From positions 1-27,550 of IMG/VR virus record IMGVR_UViG_3300015371_001478: a stretch of DNA of 27,550 nt; one strand, written 5' to 3'. The position numbers and the translations under genes are program-made. Under the pieces are notes generated by a model. It did no database searches and was not told the origin of the DNA. It saw only the letters and a program-made list of their open reading frames with translations. Origin of the DNA: a virus. This document shows, piece after piece, positions 20,259 through 27,550 of this stretch; the stretch's first letter is position 1, and each line of letters starts with the position of its first letter.

Positions 20259-21287
20259 TCACCCCCCGAGATAGGTCTGCTTGATCGTCTGGTAGAGGTT
20301 CTTCGGGGCGTAGCCGCCCTTCTTCACCCCGACCGCCTTGATCGCCTTCTGCACGGCCTGGTTGACGACCGGAGCCGGGTAGCTCGGCGACAGCTCAGTC
20401 GCGGGGTTCGGTGAGGGTGCCCAGTAGTCCTCGCCGCCGCCTCCATCTCCACCGCCTCCATCTCCACCACCGCCACCGCCACCGGTCGGTGTGGTCACGA
20501 TCGACTCCGAGTACCCGGCCTGACGTGCGAGCCGGTCGGCGACCTCGCGACGTGCAGCCTCCAGCGCGTTCTGCGCGTTGCCGTAGCCGCTCGCGTAGTT
20601 CCCGACCGCGCCGTAGATCGCGTTCAGCAGGTCCTGCATGCCCTGGTAGGAGGCCGTGTCGTACTGGCGGCCAAGATTGCCGAGCTGAATCGCCATCGCG
20701 CCCGAGCGGCCCGCGCCCGAGGCGGCGAGGTCGTAGGGGTTGTTGGCCTTGGCCTGGGAGAGCTGCAGGTCGAGCTGGGCCTTCTGGCTCATGGGGTTTG
20801 CTGCGGCTGCGTCGAGGGCGCTCTGGGTCACGTCGCCGCTGTAGTCGGCGAGCTGCCCCGACATCTGCGGTGTCCAGCCCGAGCCGAACAGCGCCCGCGT
20901 GATCGCGTCCTGCCGCGCCAGCCTGAGGTTGCGGTCGGTGGTGTTGAAGACCCCCTCGGCGGCGACAGAGCCTTGGTCTCCCAGGATGTCGCTCTGGTAG
21001 ACCTGCATCGGGGTCATCGTGCGGATCGTGGTCTCGCCCGTGTACGGCGCCGACCCGGAGCCGATCGCGCCCGTAAGCCCGCCGCCACCACCACCCCCGC
21101 CGCCGCCGCTGCCCGTGATCCCGCTGCCGACGGCGGAACGGGTGCCCCCCGAAGAGCCTGGGTTGTAGATGAACGCCCCCGAGCCGTAGGGGTTCACCGG
21201 CTTTGCGATTGCCTTCGCCTGGTCGACGTAGCCTGGGACGATGCCGAGGCCGCCCATGCCGGTCTGTGGTCCGAGCTTCTTAGCCAT
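20259..21287 (-). CDS. Internal or tail-associated protein with poly-Gly linkers, 342 aa
   Basis: The ATG at 21287 follows GAGGAGGGACG. The protein is built as three parts: an N-terminal Gly/Pro-rich arm with a run of ten or so glycines near residues 60-70, a helical central domain (about 90-260, DRNLRLARQDAITRALFGSG onward), and a second Gly/Asp-rich linker (GGGGGGGDGGGGDGGGGEDY) before a short basic C-terminal helix. Flexible linkers of this kind are typical of proteins packaged or threaded through a portal. The neighbouring genes are all virion-type. The exact role (scaffold, ejection protein or tail component) is undetermined. Confidence 0.7.
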   Translation of the reverse strand: MAKKLGPQTGMGGLGIVPGYVDQAKAIAKPVNPYGSGAFIYNPGSSGGTRSAVGSGITGSGGGGGGGGGGLTGAIGSGSAPYTGETTIRTMTPMQVYQSDILGDQGSVAAEGVFNTTDRNLRLARQDAITRALFGSGWTPQMSGQLADYSGDVTQSALDAAAANPMSQKAQLDLQLSQAKANNPYDLAASGAGRSGAMAIQLGNLGRQYDTASYQGMQDLLNAIYGAVGNYASGYGNAQNALEAARREVADRLARQAGYSESIVTTPTGGGGGGGDGGGGDGGGGEDYWAPSPNPATELSPSYPAPVVNQAVQKAIKAVGVKKGGYAPKNLYQTIKQTYLGG

Positions 21288-21296
21288 CGTCCCTCC

Positions 21297-21725
21297 TCAT
21301 GTGACGATCACGTACTTGAGTCCGGCGCCTGGCGCCGTGATGTTGGGCACCTGGAAGGTGGCCCCCGAGCCGCCGAACGTGTAGGCGATCACCTTGAACA
21401 GCTCCGGGTAGGCGCTCGTGTCGTAGACGGCCCCGTTGCAGAGCAGCGTGCCCGTCGGCATGTCGGTGCCCGCGTACAGCACGCACGCGCCCGTGTTCAG
21501 GATCGAGAGCGTGCCCGTCTGCCCCGCGTCGAGTCCGAGCGTGGTGGTCAGCCCGACAACGTTCGTCATCAGCAAGGCCACGTCGCTGGTCTCCAGCGAC
21601 CTGACGTGCCAGCTCTTGAACTCGGTGGGGAAGTTGAGCGTGTCGGAGAACAGGCGCTGCTGGAGGCGCTTCTCCCGGTCGTTCAGGGGGCGGTTGCTGG
21701 TGTTCGGCAGAATCTGGGTGCTCAC
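21297..21725 (-). CDS. Tail-collar-domain protein, 142 aa
   Basis: The GTG at 21725 overlaps the upstream stop (GTGA). After an N-terminal helical segment containing DREKRLQQRLFSDTL comes a beta-rich part, and then the phage tail-collar pattern: MPTGTLLCNGAVYDTSAYPE and FGGSGATFQVPNI, residues about 90-130. In known phages this domain (Pfam PF07484 type) forms part of the fibre or collar at the tail tip. The length of the repeat before it is short, so this is a small attachment-type tip protein rather than a whole fibre. Confidence 0.8.
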   Translation of the reverse strand: MSTQILPNTSNRPLNDREKRLQQRLFSDTLNFPTEFKSWHVRSLETSDVALLMTNVVGLTTTLGLDAGQTGTLSILNTGACVLYAGTDMPTGTLLCNGAVYDTSAYPELFKVIAYTFGGSGATFQVPNITAPGAGLKYVIVT

Positions 21726-23248
21726 AGGCGTCCCCGGTCGATCGCGTGGGCGTCGACGGCGATGTCGCTGATCCTGGTGACGGTGCTCGGCCCGAGCTGG
21801 TGGAGCTTGAGCGCGATCCCGTAGGGCGCCTTGCCGACCGGCAGCCGGTGGCGGGTGTAGCGCGACGTGGCGGGCAGCGTGCCCGCCGTCGTCCAGGCCG
21901 TGTCCTGCGGCGAGAGAATGTAGTCCATCTGCAACAGGTCCCCGGCGGCCAGCGGAGTGCCGGTCATCAGCTCCTCCTCACGCAGGCGACGCTGCCAGGC
22001 CACGGGCTGGTCGTCCTCGCGGGCGAGCGCCCCGGTGCGAACGTCGTAGGACAGGTAGGCGAACCGGACCCTCTTCCTGCCTTCGGCCGAGAGCTTGTAG
22101 TAGGGCGTCTCCAGCGTGGGCAGTACGTCGACTCCGTTGGCGTCGGTCTGGAGTCCCCCGCCAAGCACCGGGAAGAACATCGGCGAGAGCCGTGCGAGAC
22201 GCGGGTTGTCTCGGATCCCCGCCCAGAAGCGCTCCATCCCGACCGAGCCGCCGGAGGACCACATGGAAATGGCGGGGACGTTGGAGAACCTGAACCACTG
22301 GCGCGAGTTGAGATCGCAGACGAGCGTCTCGGTCGTGCTGGCCCCGAGCACCGAGACGACGTAGTAGTCGAGGAAGACGACACCGACGACGTACTGCTTC
22401 TGGTTGTAGATGTTGCGCCAGTAGCTCTGGATCGAGCCTTGCTGGACGAGGTTCCTGAGCACCGAGCCGTCGGTGATGTGGACACCGTGCTCGTCGGCGA
22501 AGAGGATGTTCTCCTGCCAGTAGGCGATCGACTTGGCCTCGGTGGTGCCGACCTGCTTGAAGAGCGGCTCCAGCACCATGTCGCCCTTGGAGGTCCCGGC
22601 GGGCGGGCGCGAGCCGCGCAGCCGTTCGATCGAGCTGGGATGGAAGACCAGGATCGCGTTGCGCAGCGCGGCCAGGCCGGTGACCATCCCGCCCGTGCGC
22701 CAGAGCGCGTTGGGATCCCAGCTCTGGGTCACGTCGGTCGGGAACGACCAGAAGACGGTGTCCTCGTGACCGACCCCGCCACCGCCGACGAAGTACTCGC
22801 CCCAGATCGTCCCGTACCTGACCACCGGTTTGCCGGTGAGCACACTGGTCGAGCCGCTCGGCCCGATGATCGTCGGGGCGGCTGTGCCGTTCCCGTCCGG
22901 GAAGATCACCTGATCGAACAGCATCACCGGGTTCTGCCTCGCGAGCGGGACAGCGCCCCTGCCCGTCAGTGGGTAGGGCGAGGACTGTCCGATCTCGTAC
23001 AGCGTGTCGTAGGCGGCGCCGAGATTCTGCTCCCCGGTCGTGAACGTGGCGAGGATGCCTGCGGTGAAGTTCATGGCGGCGCCCACGTCGCTGCCCCACT
23101 GCCACGCGCCACGACTGGTCAACGGTGTGTCGATGAGGGCCGGGACGAAGTCGACGACGTCCCAGAGGAAGCCGGGGGCCATCGCCTCTCGCGCCATGTC
23201 GCGGGCGAACGCGCGTGCGCCCTTGAGCAGCGAGACGGGTGCGGCCAC
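21722..23248 (-). CDS. Tail nozzle/stabilisation-like protein, 508 aa
   Basis: Start GTG at 23248 overlaps the stop of the adaptor gene by one base, which is why upstream in-frame codons are not used. The protein is beta-strand-rich throughout, with repeated strand-turn patterns ending in hydrophobic-aromatic pairs (GTIWGEYFVGGGGVGHEDTV, NIYNQKQYVVGVVFLDYYVV), as in the beta-propeller-type nozzle or hub proteins of podovirus tails (T7 gp12, P22 gp10 and relatives). Following the adaptor-like gene in the same order as those phages supports the call. There are few cysteines and no catalytic motif. Identity is structural inference, not sequence recognition. Confidence 0.65.
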   Translation of the reverse strand: MAAPVSLLKGARAFARDMAREAMAPGFLWDVVDFVPALIDTPLTSRGAWQWGSDVGAAMNFTAGILATFTTGEQNLGAAYDTLYEIGQSSPYPLTGRGAVPLARQNPVMLFDQVIFPDGNGTAAPTIIGPSGSTSVLTGKPVVRYGTIWGEYFVGGGGVGHEDTVFWSFPTDVTQSWDPNALWRTGGMVTGLAALRNAILVFHPSSIERLRGSRPPAGTSKGDMVLEPLFKQVGTTEAKSIAYWQENILFADEHGVHITDGSVLRNLVQQGSIQSYWRNIYNQKQYVVGVVFLDYYVVSVLGASTTETLVCDLNSRQWFRFSNVPAISMWSSGGSVGMERFWAGIRDNPRLARLSPMFFPVLGGGLQTDANGVDVLPTLETPYYKLSAEGRKRVRFAYLSYDVRTGALAREDDQPVAWQRRLREEELMTGTPLAAGDLLQMDYILSPQDTAWTTAGTLPATSRYTRHRLPVGKAPYGIALKLHQLGPSTVTRISDIAVDAHAIDRGRL

Positions 23249-23895
23249 TAGATGTAGGCCCCGGAGCGGGAGACCGAGGGCAGGTCGACGAAGGCGCGGG
23301 GCGGACGTGCCGTGCCGCGCTTGTTGACCATGATCTTGATCTGGCCGAGCCTGCCGCCTCTGCCGTCCTGCCCCTCGTAGAGCACGCGGTAGTAGTCGCC
23401 GTTCTGGGCGGGGCTGTCGTCGGCGTAGTCGGCCGCCTTCCACATCGCGTAGCCGACGATCGCGTCGTGGAACTCGTCGGGGATCGCCCCGAACGCCTCC
23501 TCGCTCGGCGAGTCGTCGTCGGCGGCCATGCGATCGGGACGGATCACGGCCCACACCTGCATGTGCCCGTCCTCGTCGGGGGTCGGCACGACGCGGATCA
23601 CGTCGGAGCGGATCGCGGCGAAGCCGTAGACGCCGGACTGCTGGTCTCGGCGCAGCCGTCTGCGGGCGCCGTTCTCGACGTCGACGAGGGAGAGGATGTG
23701 GTGGTCGAGCGTGTACTCGTTCTGGTTGGCGAGCAGCCGGATCTGGACGCAGCGCACAACACAACGGGTGCGTGAGAGCAGATCGAGCGTGCCCTGGTAG
23801 AGCAGGTCGTTGACGAGTTGGGTCTCGTCGTAGGTCGTGGTGTCCTGCAGGCCGAGCCACTGGACGACCTGATCGCGCATCTGCTTGAGGTTCAC
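23248..23895 (-). CDS. Head-tail adaptor / tail tube A-like protein, 215 aa
   Basis: The GTG at 23895 follows GAGGAGAGTCGA. The N-terminus is helical (LKQMRDQVVQWLGLQDTTTY, then DETQLVNDLLYQGTLDLLSR), the pattern seen in tail tubular A/adaptor proteins of podoviruses that bolt the portal to the nozzle, and the rest is mixed with beta strands and a loop containing PDEDGHMQVWAVI. It is directly followed by the nozzle-like gene, consistent with the usual tail A-tail B order. Confidence is moderate. Confidence 0.65.
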   Translation of the reverse strand: MNLKQMRDQVVQWLGLQDTTTYDETQLVNDLLYQGTLDLLSRTRCVVRCVQIRLLANQNEYTLDHHILSLVDVENGARRRLRRDQQSGVYGFAAIRSDVIRVVPTPDEDGHMQVWAVIRPDRMAADDDSPSEEAFGAIPDEFHDAIVGYAMWKAADYADDSPAQNGDYYRVLYEGQDGRGGRLGQIKIMVNKRGTARPPRAFVDLPSVSRSGAYI

Positions 23896-23943
23896 TCGAC
23901 TCTCCTCGGTGGCGGCGGGCAGGGCGTCGGTGGCGGGATCGGC

Positions 23944-24255
23944 TTAGTCGGCAAGACAGGTTGCGATCTTCTGATGACCGCCGGGCGTGTTGAAGACCAC
24001 GGCGGCGAAGCTGTAGCCGGTGGGGCAGGACTCGGCGCCTGGAGATCCGGCTGGCCCTGGTGGTCCGGGTGGGCCAGGATCACCTGTCGGGCCAGCCGGG
24101 CCTGTCGGGCCTGGAGCCACGTCGATCGTGACCGTCCTGACCGGGTCGGCCGTGCCGGTGCCGAGCGCGGTGGCGGTAAGCAGCCCGGCTCCCCCGGCGA
24201 GCACGAGCGCGGCGATCAGGAACCCATAGCTCTTGATGCCTCGGATGATTCTCAT
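23944..24255 (-). CDS. Membrane-anchored collagen-like mini-protein, 103 aa
   Basis: The ATG at 24255 overlaps the holin candidate stop (ATGA). Residues about 12-33 form one hydrophobic helix (FLIAALVLAGGAGLLTATAL) after a basic start (RIIRGIKSYG). A spacer then leads to nine collagen-like Gly-X-Y triplets ([20 protein letters not shown] and on) and a C-terminal domain with two cysteines (SCPTGYSFAAVVFNT, KIATCLAD). It is predicted to span the inner membrane with the collagen stalk outside. Its place in the lysis cassette suggests a spanin-like or lysis-timing role, but no known family has this layout to my knowledge. Confidence 0.7.
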   Translation of the reverse strand: MRIIRGIKSYGFLIAALVLAGGAGLLTATALGTGTADPVRTVTIDVAPGPTGPAGPTGDPGPPGPPGPAGSPGAESCPTGYSFAAVVFNTPGGHQKIATCLAD

Positions 24256-24431
24256 TCGTCCCCCCTCGCGATCTCGATGCCCTCATGGAGCGCGCGGTCG
24301 TACTCGGCGAGCCGCTTGTCGCACTCCTCGACGGCACGCTTGCTCTGATGCCGCGTGTAGATGGCGGCGGTCAGGACGCTCGCCATGCCTGAGAGGAACG
24401 CACCGATGGCAGCGACCTGATCGGGAGACAC
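24252..24431 (-). CDS. Holin candidate, 59 aa
   Basis: The GTG at 24431 begins directly after the endolysin stop (24433-24435), and the TGA overlaps the next start. The N-terminal half contains one hydrophobic helix (QVAAIGAFLSGMASVLTAAI, about residues 5-25) and the C-terminal half is a charged helix (HQSKRAVEECDKRLAEYDRA). Small single-span proteins with charged tails next to an endolysin are often holins or antiholins. The segment is only mildly hydrophobic, so this is a positional call. Confidence 0.55.
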   Translation of the reverse strand: MSPDQVAAIGAFLSGMASVLTAAIYTRHQSKRAVEECDKRLAEYDRALHEGIEIARGDE

Positions 24432-24432
24432 A

Positions 24433-25248
24433 TCAGCTTCGGTCGACGGCCCAACTGTTGTCTGCCCACCAGCGCTCCGGGATCGTCGTCGGAACGCTGG
24501 GCCTCTCGCCCTTCTTGCCTGCGGCCACCCAGTCGATCCAGTCCCGCTCTCCGGTGGTCATGCCGTAGCGGTCGCTGACCGCCTTGATCTCCTTCTGTCC
24601 GTCCCAAGCCCACTGGGGGATCTCCTTGGGTACGCCGGGCGGTCGATGCTCCGGGCTGCGGTCGGTGGTCAGATACCAGTTCACCCAGTCCCAGAACCAT
24701 GCCGGGTAGCCCATCTCGTCCTCCCCTCCGTCGCTTGCAGCGCCGCCGCGTGCCATGTCGAGCACCTGATCGATCGGGAAGCTGCCGCCGCAGTCCCAAT
24801 GCCCCCCGCCCCAGCTTCCGAGGTCGGCGTGCTGGCAGACGCCCCGGCCCGAGCTTTGCGCCTGCGAGGAACTGAGCTTGGTGATCGGAAGACCGAAGTA
24901 GGCGGCCTCCTCGGCGATCCATTGGGCGCAGTTGGAGAGCATGTTCGGGTGTTTCTTCCACTCGGCCGCGCTCCAGCTCGCAAAGCCGCACAGCTCGACG
25001 GAGACGCAGACAGGGTTGGCGTTTGCCTGCGTCCAGGCTTTGTAGTCGCGGCGAACGTACTCGCCGATCACGCCCGCCTTGTCGTCGATGCCGGTGTGCG
25101 ACGAGGCACTGACGTTGCCCTGGAAGTAACTGCCCAGAGACTCGATCGTGGTCGCACCCTCGGCAGTGTGGATCACGATCAGACGCACGCTCGACCCACC
25201 CCTGCTGGAGTAGTTCGGACTGGGCATCTGCTTACGGGTCAAGGCCAC
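24433..25248 (-). CDS. Endolysin, N-acetylmuramoyl-L-alanine amidase (Amidase_2 type), 271 aa
   Basis: The GTG at 25248 has AGGAGCGCAGAC before it. The N-terminal domain (about 10-165) has the amidase-2 features: VIHTAEG with H27, SSHTGID with H51, VSVELCG with E85, and H150 and C153 in GGGHWDCG, the expected zinc ligands and catalytic residues; H140 lies in CQHADLG. The C-terminal part (about 175-271) is Trp-rich (PAWFWDWVNWYL, RDWIDWVAAGK) and may bind cell wall. The enzyme cuts the amide bond between muramic acid and the stem peptide at the end of infection. The gene overlaps its upstream neighbour by 17 nt and is followed by the holin candidate. Confidence 0.88.
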   Translation of the reverse strand: MALTRKQMPSPNYSSRGGSSVRLIVIHTAEGATTIESLGSYFQGNVSASSHTGIDDKAGVIGEYVRRDYKAWTQANANPVCVSVELCGFASWSAAEWKKHPNMLSNCAQWIAEEAAYFGLPITKLSSSQAQSSGRGVCQHADLGSWGGGHWDCGGSFPIDQVLDMARGGAASDGGEDEMGYPAWFWDWVNWYLTTDRSPEHRPPGVPKEIPQWAWDGQKEIKAVSDRYGMTTGERDWIDWVAAGKKGERPSVPTTIPERWWADNSWAVDRS

Positions 25249-25396
25249 GTCTGCGCTCCTCCCATTCCTTGAGGAAGTCGTCCCAGCCCTCCCAGCGCTT
25301 GGCGCGGTCGAGCAGCCTCGCCCACGGCTCGGCCGGTTCCTCGTCCGGGTCCTCGCGCGGCTCGGGCCACACGACCTCACGCTCGTGCTCTTCCAT
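25232..25396 (-). CDS. Hypothetical small acidic protein, 54 aa
   Basis: The ATG at 25396 follows GGGGAGGCGAG. The product is highly charged (REVVWPEPREDPDEEPAEPW) with a C-terminal amphipathic helix (WARLLDRAKRWEGWDDFLKE). It overlaps the endolysin start by 17 nt. No family recognised; it may act in lysis or be a small virion protein. The 67 bases upstream hold no gene. Confidence 0.65.
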   Translation of the reverse strand: MEEHEREVVWPEPREDPDEEPAEPWARLLDRAKRWEGWDDFLKEWEERRRGLDP

Positions 25397-25463
25397 CTCG
25401 CCTCCCCTGTCGCGCAGCGCGGGGGCGTGAGGAGGCGACCCCAACACCCCGCGCCGCGACTTG

Positions 25464-25733
25464 TTACGAGCTGGCGCTCGTCTTCTTGCTGGTGCTCTGC
25501 GTGCTGGACTCCGACGCCTGCTCCCCGCCCTGCACCTTCTGCTCGTGCTCCTCGACGGCCTTCTTCTGCGCCTCGTAGTCCTTCACGGCTGCGTCGCGCG
25601 CCTCCTGCTCCTCGGGCGGCAGCGTGCCGGTGTTGTACGAGGCACCTGGCTCGGGTGGCAGATAGCCAGCCTCGGGGTGGTTGACGGGCAGGCCCGCCTT
25701 GTCCTCGATCTTCTCCTCGGTCTGCTCGGCCAT
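25464..25733 (-). CDS. Hypothetical acidic disordered protein, 89 aa
   Basis: The ATG at 25733 follows TAGGAGGAGAGC. The sequence is dominated by Glu, Lys, Gln and Pro (AEQTEEKIEDKAG, PPEEQEARDAAVKDYEAQKK) with a Ser/Thr/Gln-rich C-terminus, suggesting a partly helical, partly disordered small virion or assembly protein. Not recognised. Confidence 0.65.
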   Translation of the reverse strand: MAEQTEEKIEDKAGLPVNHPEAGYLPPEPGASYNTGTLPPEEQEARDAAVKDYEAQKKAVEEHEQKVQGGEQASESSTQSTSKKTSASS

Positions 25734-25742
25734 GCTCTCCTC

Positions 25743-25955
25743 CTAGTACGGACCGTAGTTGTGGTTGTTCTTGTTGTCGTCGGAGCGCGCCTTCTTCCAG
25801 TTGAAGTGGCTGTCGACGTTGATCGACGGGTCGACGTACCCGGCCGTGCGTGCCGTGCCGTTCTGCTCCCACGGCTGGTTGTAGCCGGGGTTGTAGGTCA
25901 GCTCCGTCGAGTCGATCCCCGACTGCATCCCGCTGGGCGTGGTGATCGTTGCCAT
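25743..25955 (-). CDS. Hypothetical small protein, 70 aa
   Basis: The ATG at 25955 is preceded by a strong AAGGAGGAG. The product is Asn/Gly/Tyr-rich and extended in character (TYNPGYNQPWEQNGTARTAG, FNWKKARSDDNKNNHNYGPY), with no membrane segment or motif. Such compositions occur in small tail or capsid decoration proteins. It sits between the collagen fibre and the lysis cassette. Confidence 0.65.
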   Translation of the reverse strand: MATITTPSGMQSGIDSTELTYNPGYNQPWEQNGTARTAGYVDPSINVDSHFNWKKARSDDNKNNHNYGPY

Positions 25956-25981
25956 CTCTCCTCCTTGTCTCTACCCGCAAC

Positions 25982-26605
25982 TCACTTCTTCACATGCCAG
26001 AAGTTGTCGGCGGCGTCGTAGAAGAGCAGCCAGCACTGGCCCGGACTCATCACGCCTCCCGCGCCGATGTTGCCGCCGCCGATGTTCACGTCCCAGGTCA
26101 GGTTGCTCTTCAGCCACAGCATCTGGCCGTCCGAGGCGCCGTCGATCGAGGCGAGGTACTCGCCGCCGCCGTACTGGAGCACCATGAAGGCCCCGGCGAA
26201 CGGGATGTTGGAATCGCTGTAGAGACCGACGGTGGCCCGTGTGAAAGCCCCGGTGGTGCCGGGCACTCCCTGTGGCCCCTGTGCCCCCGTCGGCCCCTGG
26301 GCGCCCTGCGGCCCCGTCGACCCTGTCGGGCCAGGCGGCCCCGGAGGCCCCTGTGCCCCCGTGCCGCCCGGACCCTCAGGCCCCTGTGGCCCGGTCAGGC
26401 CCTGAGGCCCCGGCGGACCTGCCGGACCGGGAGGCCCCTGCGGGCCGGGCACACCCCCGGCCGTCTCGATCGTGGTCACACGCCCGTCAAGATTCTTGAT
26501 GTCGACGCTGGCGTTGTAGATCCCCAGCTCCATGTGGTCCATGTGCAGCTCGTCGACGAGGGTGACGTAGTCGACCCAGTCCTGCATCGTGTAGTCGGTC
26601 GTCAT
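25982..26605 (-). CDS. Collagen-repeat fibre protein, 207 aa
   Basis: The ATG at 26605 overlaps the upstream stop by one base, so the in-frame GTG farther upstream is not used. An N-terminal helical part ([20 protein letters not shown]) ends in a region predicted to trimerise. About 22 Gly-X-Y triplets follow ([18 protein letters not shown] and on) with one interruption near GPEGPGGTG. The C-terminal 90 residues are a beta-rich, aromatic head ([37 protein letters not shown]). This is the layout of a phage tail fibre with a collagen stalk and a receptor-contact head. Confidence 0.82.
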   Translation of the reverse strand: MTTDYTMQDWVDYVTLVDELHMDHMELGIYNASVDIKNLDGRVTTIETAGGVPGPQGPPGPAGPPGPQGLTGPQGPEGPGGTGAQGPPGPPGPTGSTGPQGAQGPTGAQGPQGVPGTTGAFTRATVGLYSDSNIPFAGAFMVLQYGGGEYLASIDGASDGQMLWLKSNLTWDVNIGGGNIGAGGVMSPGQCWLLFYDAADNFWHVKK

Positions 26606-27462
26606 CAGTCGGCACACCCCACTGGTTGGAGGGTGAGGTCTTTGCAGTCGGTGAGCGGCCTCGACCAGATCACGTCGCTGCCGTGCAGCACACGCTCGCC
26701 CGCGAGGAAGGTCGCGAGGATGGTCAGTTGCCCGTCGCCGAGACAGACGACCGTGTCGAGGTCGAGGTCGTCGCAGGCGACCAGCAACGAGTCGAGCGGC
26801 GTGCAGGTGACCAGCTCGGAGTCGAGGTCGAGACAGACCGAGAGGATCAGGGGCGGGTTGATGTGGGTGTGGTCGCCGCCGAGCAGCTCCAGTGGGATGA
26901 CCGCATCCGGCTGGATGCGGATGATCACCTCGATCGTGAGCCGGACAGGACCGCCGCTCAGCTCCAGCGGCTGGTCGACCGACTGGAGGGTGATGCTCTT
27001 CCCGGCGAAGAGAGTGGCGAAGTCGCCCGCAAGCTCCAGGCCGCCCGTGTTCTCGACGGCGAGGTAGAGGTTGCGCTGATTGAGGAGGATCGTGTCCGGC
27101 TCGCGCGGGAGGTCGAGCATCCCGGTGACCGCGACGTCGAGGTCTGCCGCGATGACCAGTAAGGCGTTCTCGCGCGGAAGCTCCAGAACGCCGGTCGCCG
27201 CCGGGACGATGATCTGCCCGACAAGAACCTGGCCGCTACCGCCGTCGAGCGCGAGCGCGTAGTCCTGGTAGGTGTCGGCCCCGACGCACTCCCCGACGAT
27301 GTGCTGTCCGGTGATCGGCGGGCCGACGACGATCGGCTGGCACGTCGCGGGGATGATCACGTCCACCACACGACTTTTCAGCGCGTAGTCGATCTCCAGC
27401 GTGCTGCTGACCGAGTTCTGGATCAGCGCGTAATCGATCTCAAGGGTGCTGCTGACCGCCAT
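26605..27462 (-). CDS. Beta-repeat virion protein with N-terminal tandem duplication, 285 aa
   Basis: The ATG at 27462 abuts the stop of the upstream gene. The first 31 residues contain two near-identical copies of [11 protein letters not shown], encoded by a 45-bp tandem duplication. Through the rest, a weak repeat of about 24-28 residues with the pattern G-x-L-(E/D)-L-x-x-x ([35 protein letters not shown]) recurs, as in beta-solenoid or beta-sandwich fibre shafts. Six cysteines lie mostly in the C-terminal third. Its neighbours are fibre genes. No named family is recognised. Confidence 0.7.
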   Translation of the reverse strand: MAVSSTLEIDYALIQNSVSSTLEIDYALKSRVVDVIIPATCQPIVVGPPITGQHIVGECVGADTYQDYALALDGGSGQVLVGQIIVPAATGVLELPRENALLVIAADLDVAVTGMLDLPREPDTILLNQRNLYLAVENTGGLELAGDFATLFAGKSITLQSVDQPLELSGGPVRLTIEVIIRIQPDAVIPLELLGGDHTHINPPLILSVCLDLDSELVTCTPLDSLLVACDDLDLDTVVCLGDGQLTILATFLAGERVLHGSDVIWSRPLTDCKDLTLQPVGCAD

Positions 27463-27550
27463 CTAAGCGGGTGTCCCCTCGACTTTGAGGATCCCTGCGT
27501 CATTGCCTGCCGTCGCGCCCGCCGTCACGGTGCGCCTGATCCACACCCCC
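27463..27550 (-). CDS. C-terminal end of a virion-type gene (partial)
   Basis: An open leftward frame enters at the right edge and ends with TAG at 27463-27465, directly before the ATG of the next gene. Only the last 28 residues are visible, ending in TAGNDAGILKVEGTPA, which have the beta-strand and Gly/Thr character of structural proteins. Nothing more can be said from this fragment. Confidence 0.5.
   Translation of the reverse strand, partial: GVWIRRTVTAGATAGNDAGILKVEGTPA

Noticed and set aside
26897-26925. A perfect 8-bp inverted repeat (CCGCATCC/GGATGCGG) inside the beta-repeat gene
   Set aside because: Within ordinary coding sequence and without a regulatory context, so probably chance.
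1-27550. CRISPR array, reverse transcriptase/retron, or insertion sequence
   Set aside because: No regularly spaced direct repeats with spacers, no RT motifs and no transposase or terminal inverted repeats were seen.

Overview
The window looks like part of the genome, or integrated prophage, of a temperate short-tailed (podovirus-like) phage of a high-GC bacterium, most likely an actinobacterium. The evidence is the uniformly GC-rich sequence with many GTG and TTG starts, a tyrosine integrase with an excisionase-like gene before it, a second small HTH regulator pair around a divergent operator, and a long leftward block of virion and lysis genes. That block has an adaptor, a beta-rich nozzle-like protein, a tail-collar protein, three large internal-protein candidates, a two-domain virion peptidoglycan hydrolase and an amidase endolysin. 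No terminase, portal or capsid gene is present; these presumably lie beyond the right edge. Family assignments are by eye from motifs; no database search was run.

Layout. 1-2604 (+): nine very small genes, most separated by a repeated stem-loop plus strong Shine-Dalgarno element. 2635-3597 (-): two regulatory-looking genes (zinc knuckle/HTH and small HTH). 3598-3690: divergent control region with a perfect inverted repeat. 3691-4044 (+): HTH protein with a C-terminal membrane segment. 4045-4464: a 420-base noncoding region with 10-bp-phased iterons, a duplicated palindrome-containing repeat and a terminator-like hairpin; a candidate origin or operator region. 4465-9235 (+): a tightly packed operon for DNA metabolism: an SSB-like protein, a Cas4/RecB-like nuclease, a SLOG/DUF2493 protein, a PD-(D/E)XK protein, an HNH protein, zinc-ribbon proteins, a resolvase-like nuclease, and several tiny genes. 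Nearly all are joined by 4-nt start/stop overlaps. 9236-9539: a hairpin-rich noncoding stretch. 9540-12864 (+): a low-GC basic mini-gene, an excisionase candidate, the integrase, and five downstream genes. 12865-13342: terminators for both strands enclosing an AT-richer repeat cluster, a candidate attP. 13343-27550 (-): virion and lysis genes, transcribed leftward from a promoter outside the window.

How the genes work together. The left and centre carry lysogeny control, integration and recombination functions. The right half encodes fibres, the lysis cassette, the tail tube/nozzle, the internal ejection proteins and a virion lysin. The most unusual features are the repeated intercistronic hairpin-SD elements in the left cassette array, the iteron and GGGTCAGG repeat clusters, a 9236-9539 structured leader, an 18-residue tryptophan periodicity in an internal virion protein, and a membrane-anchored mini-collagen protein beside the holin candidate.
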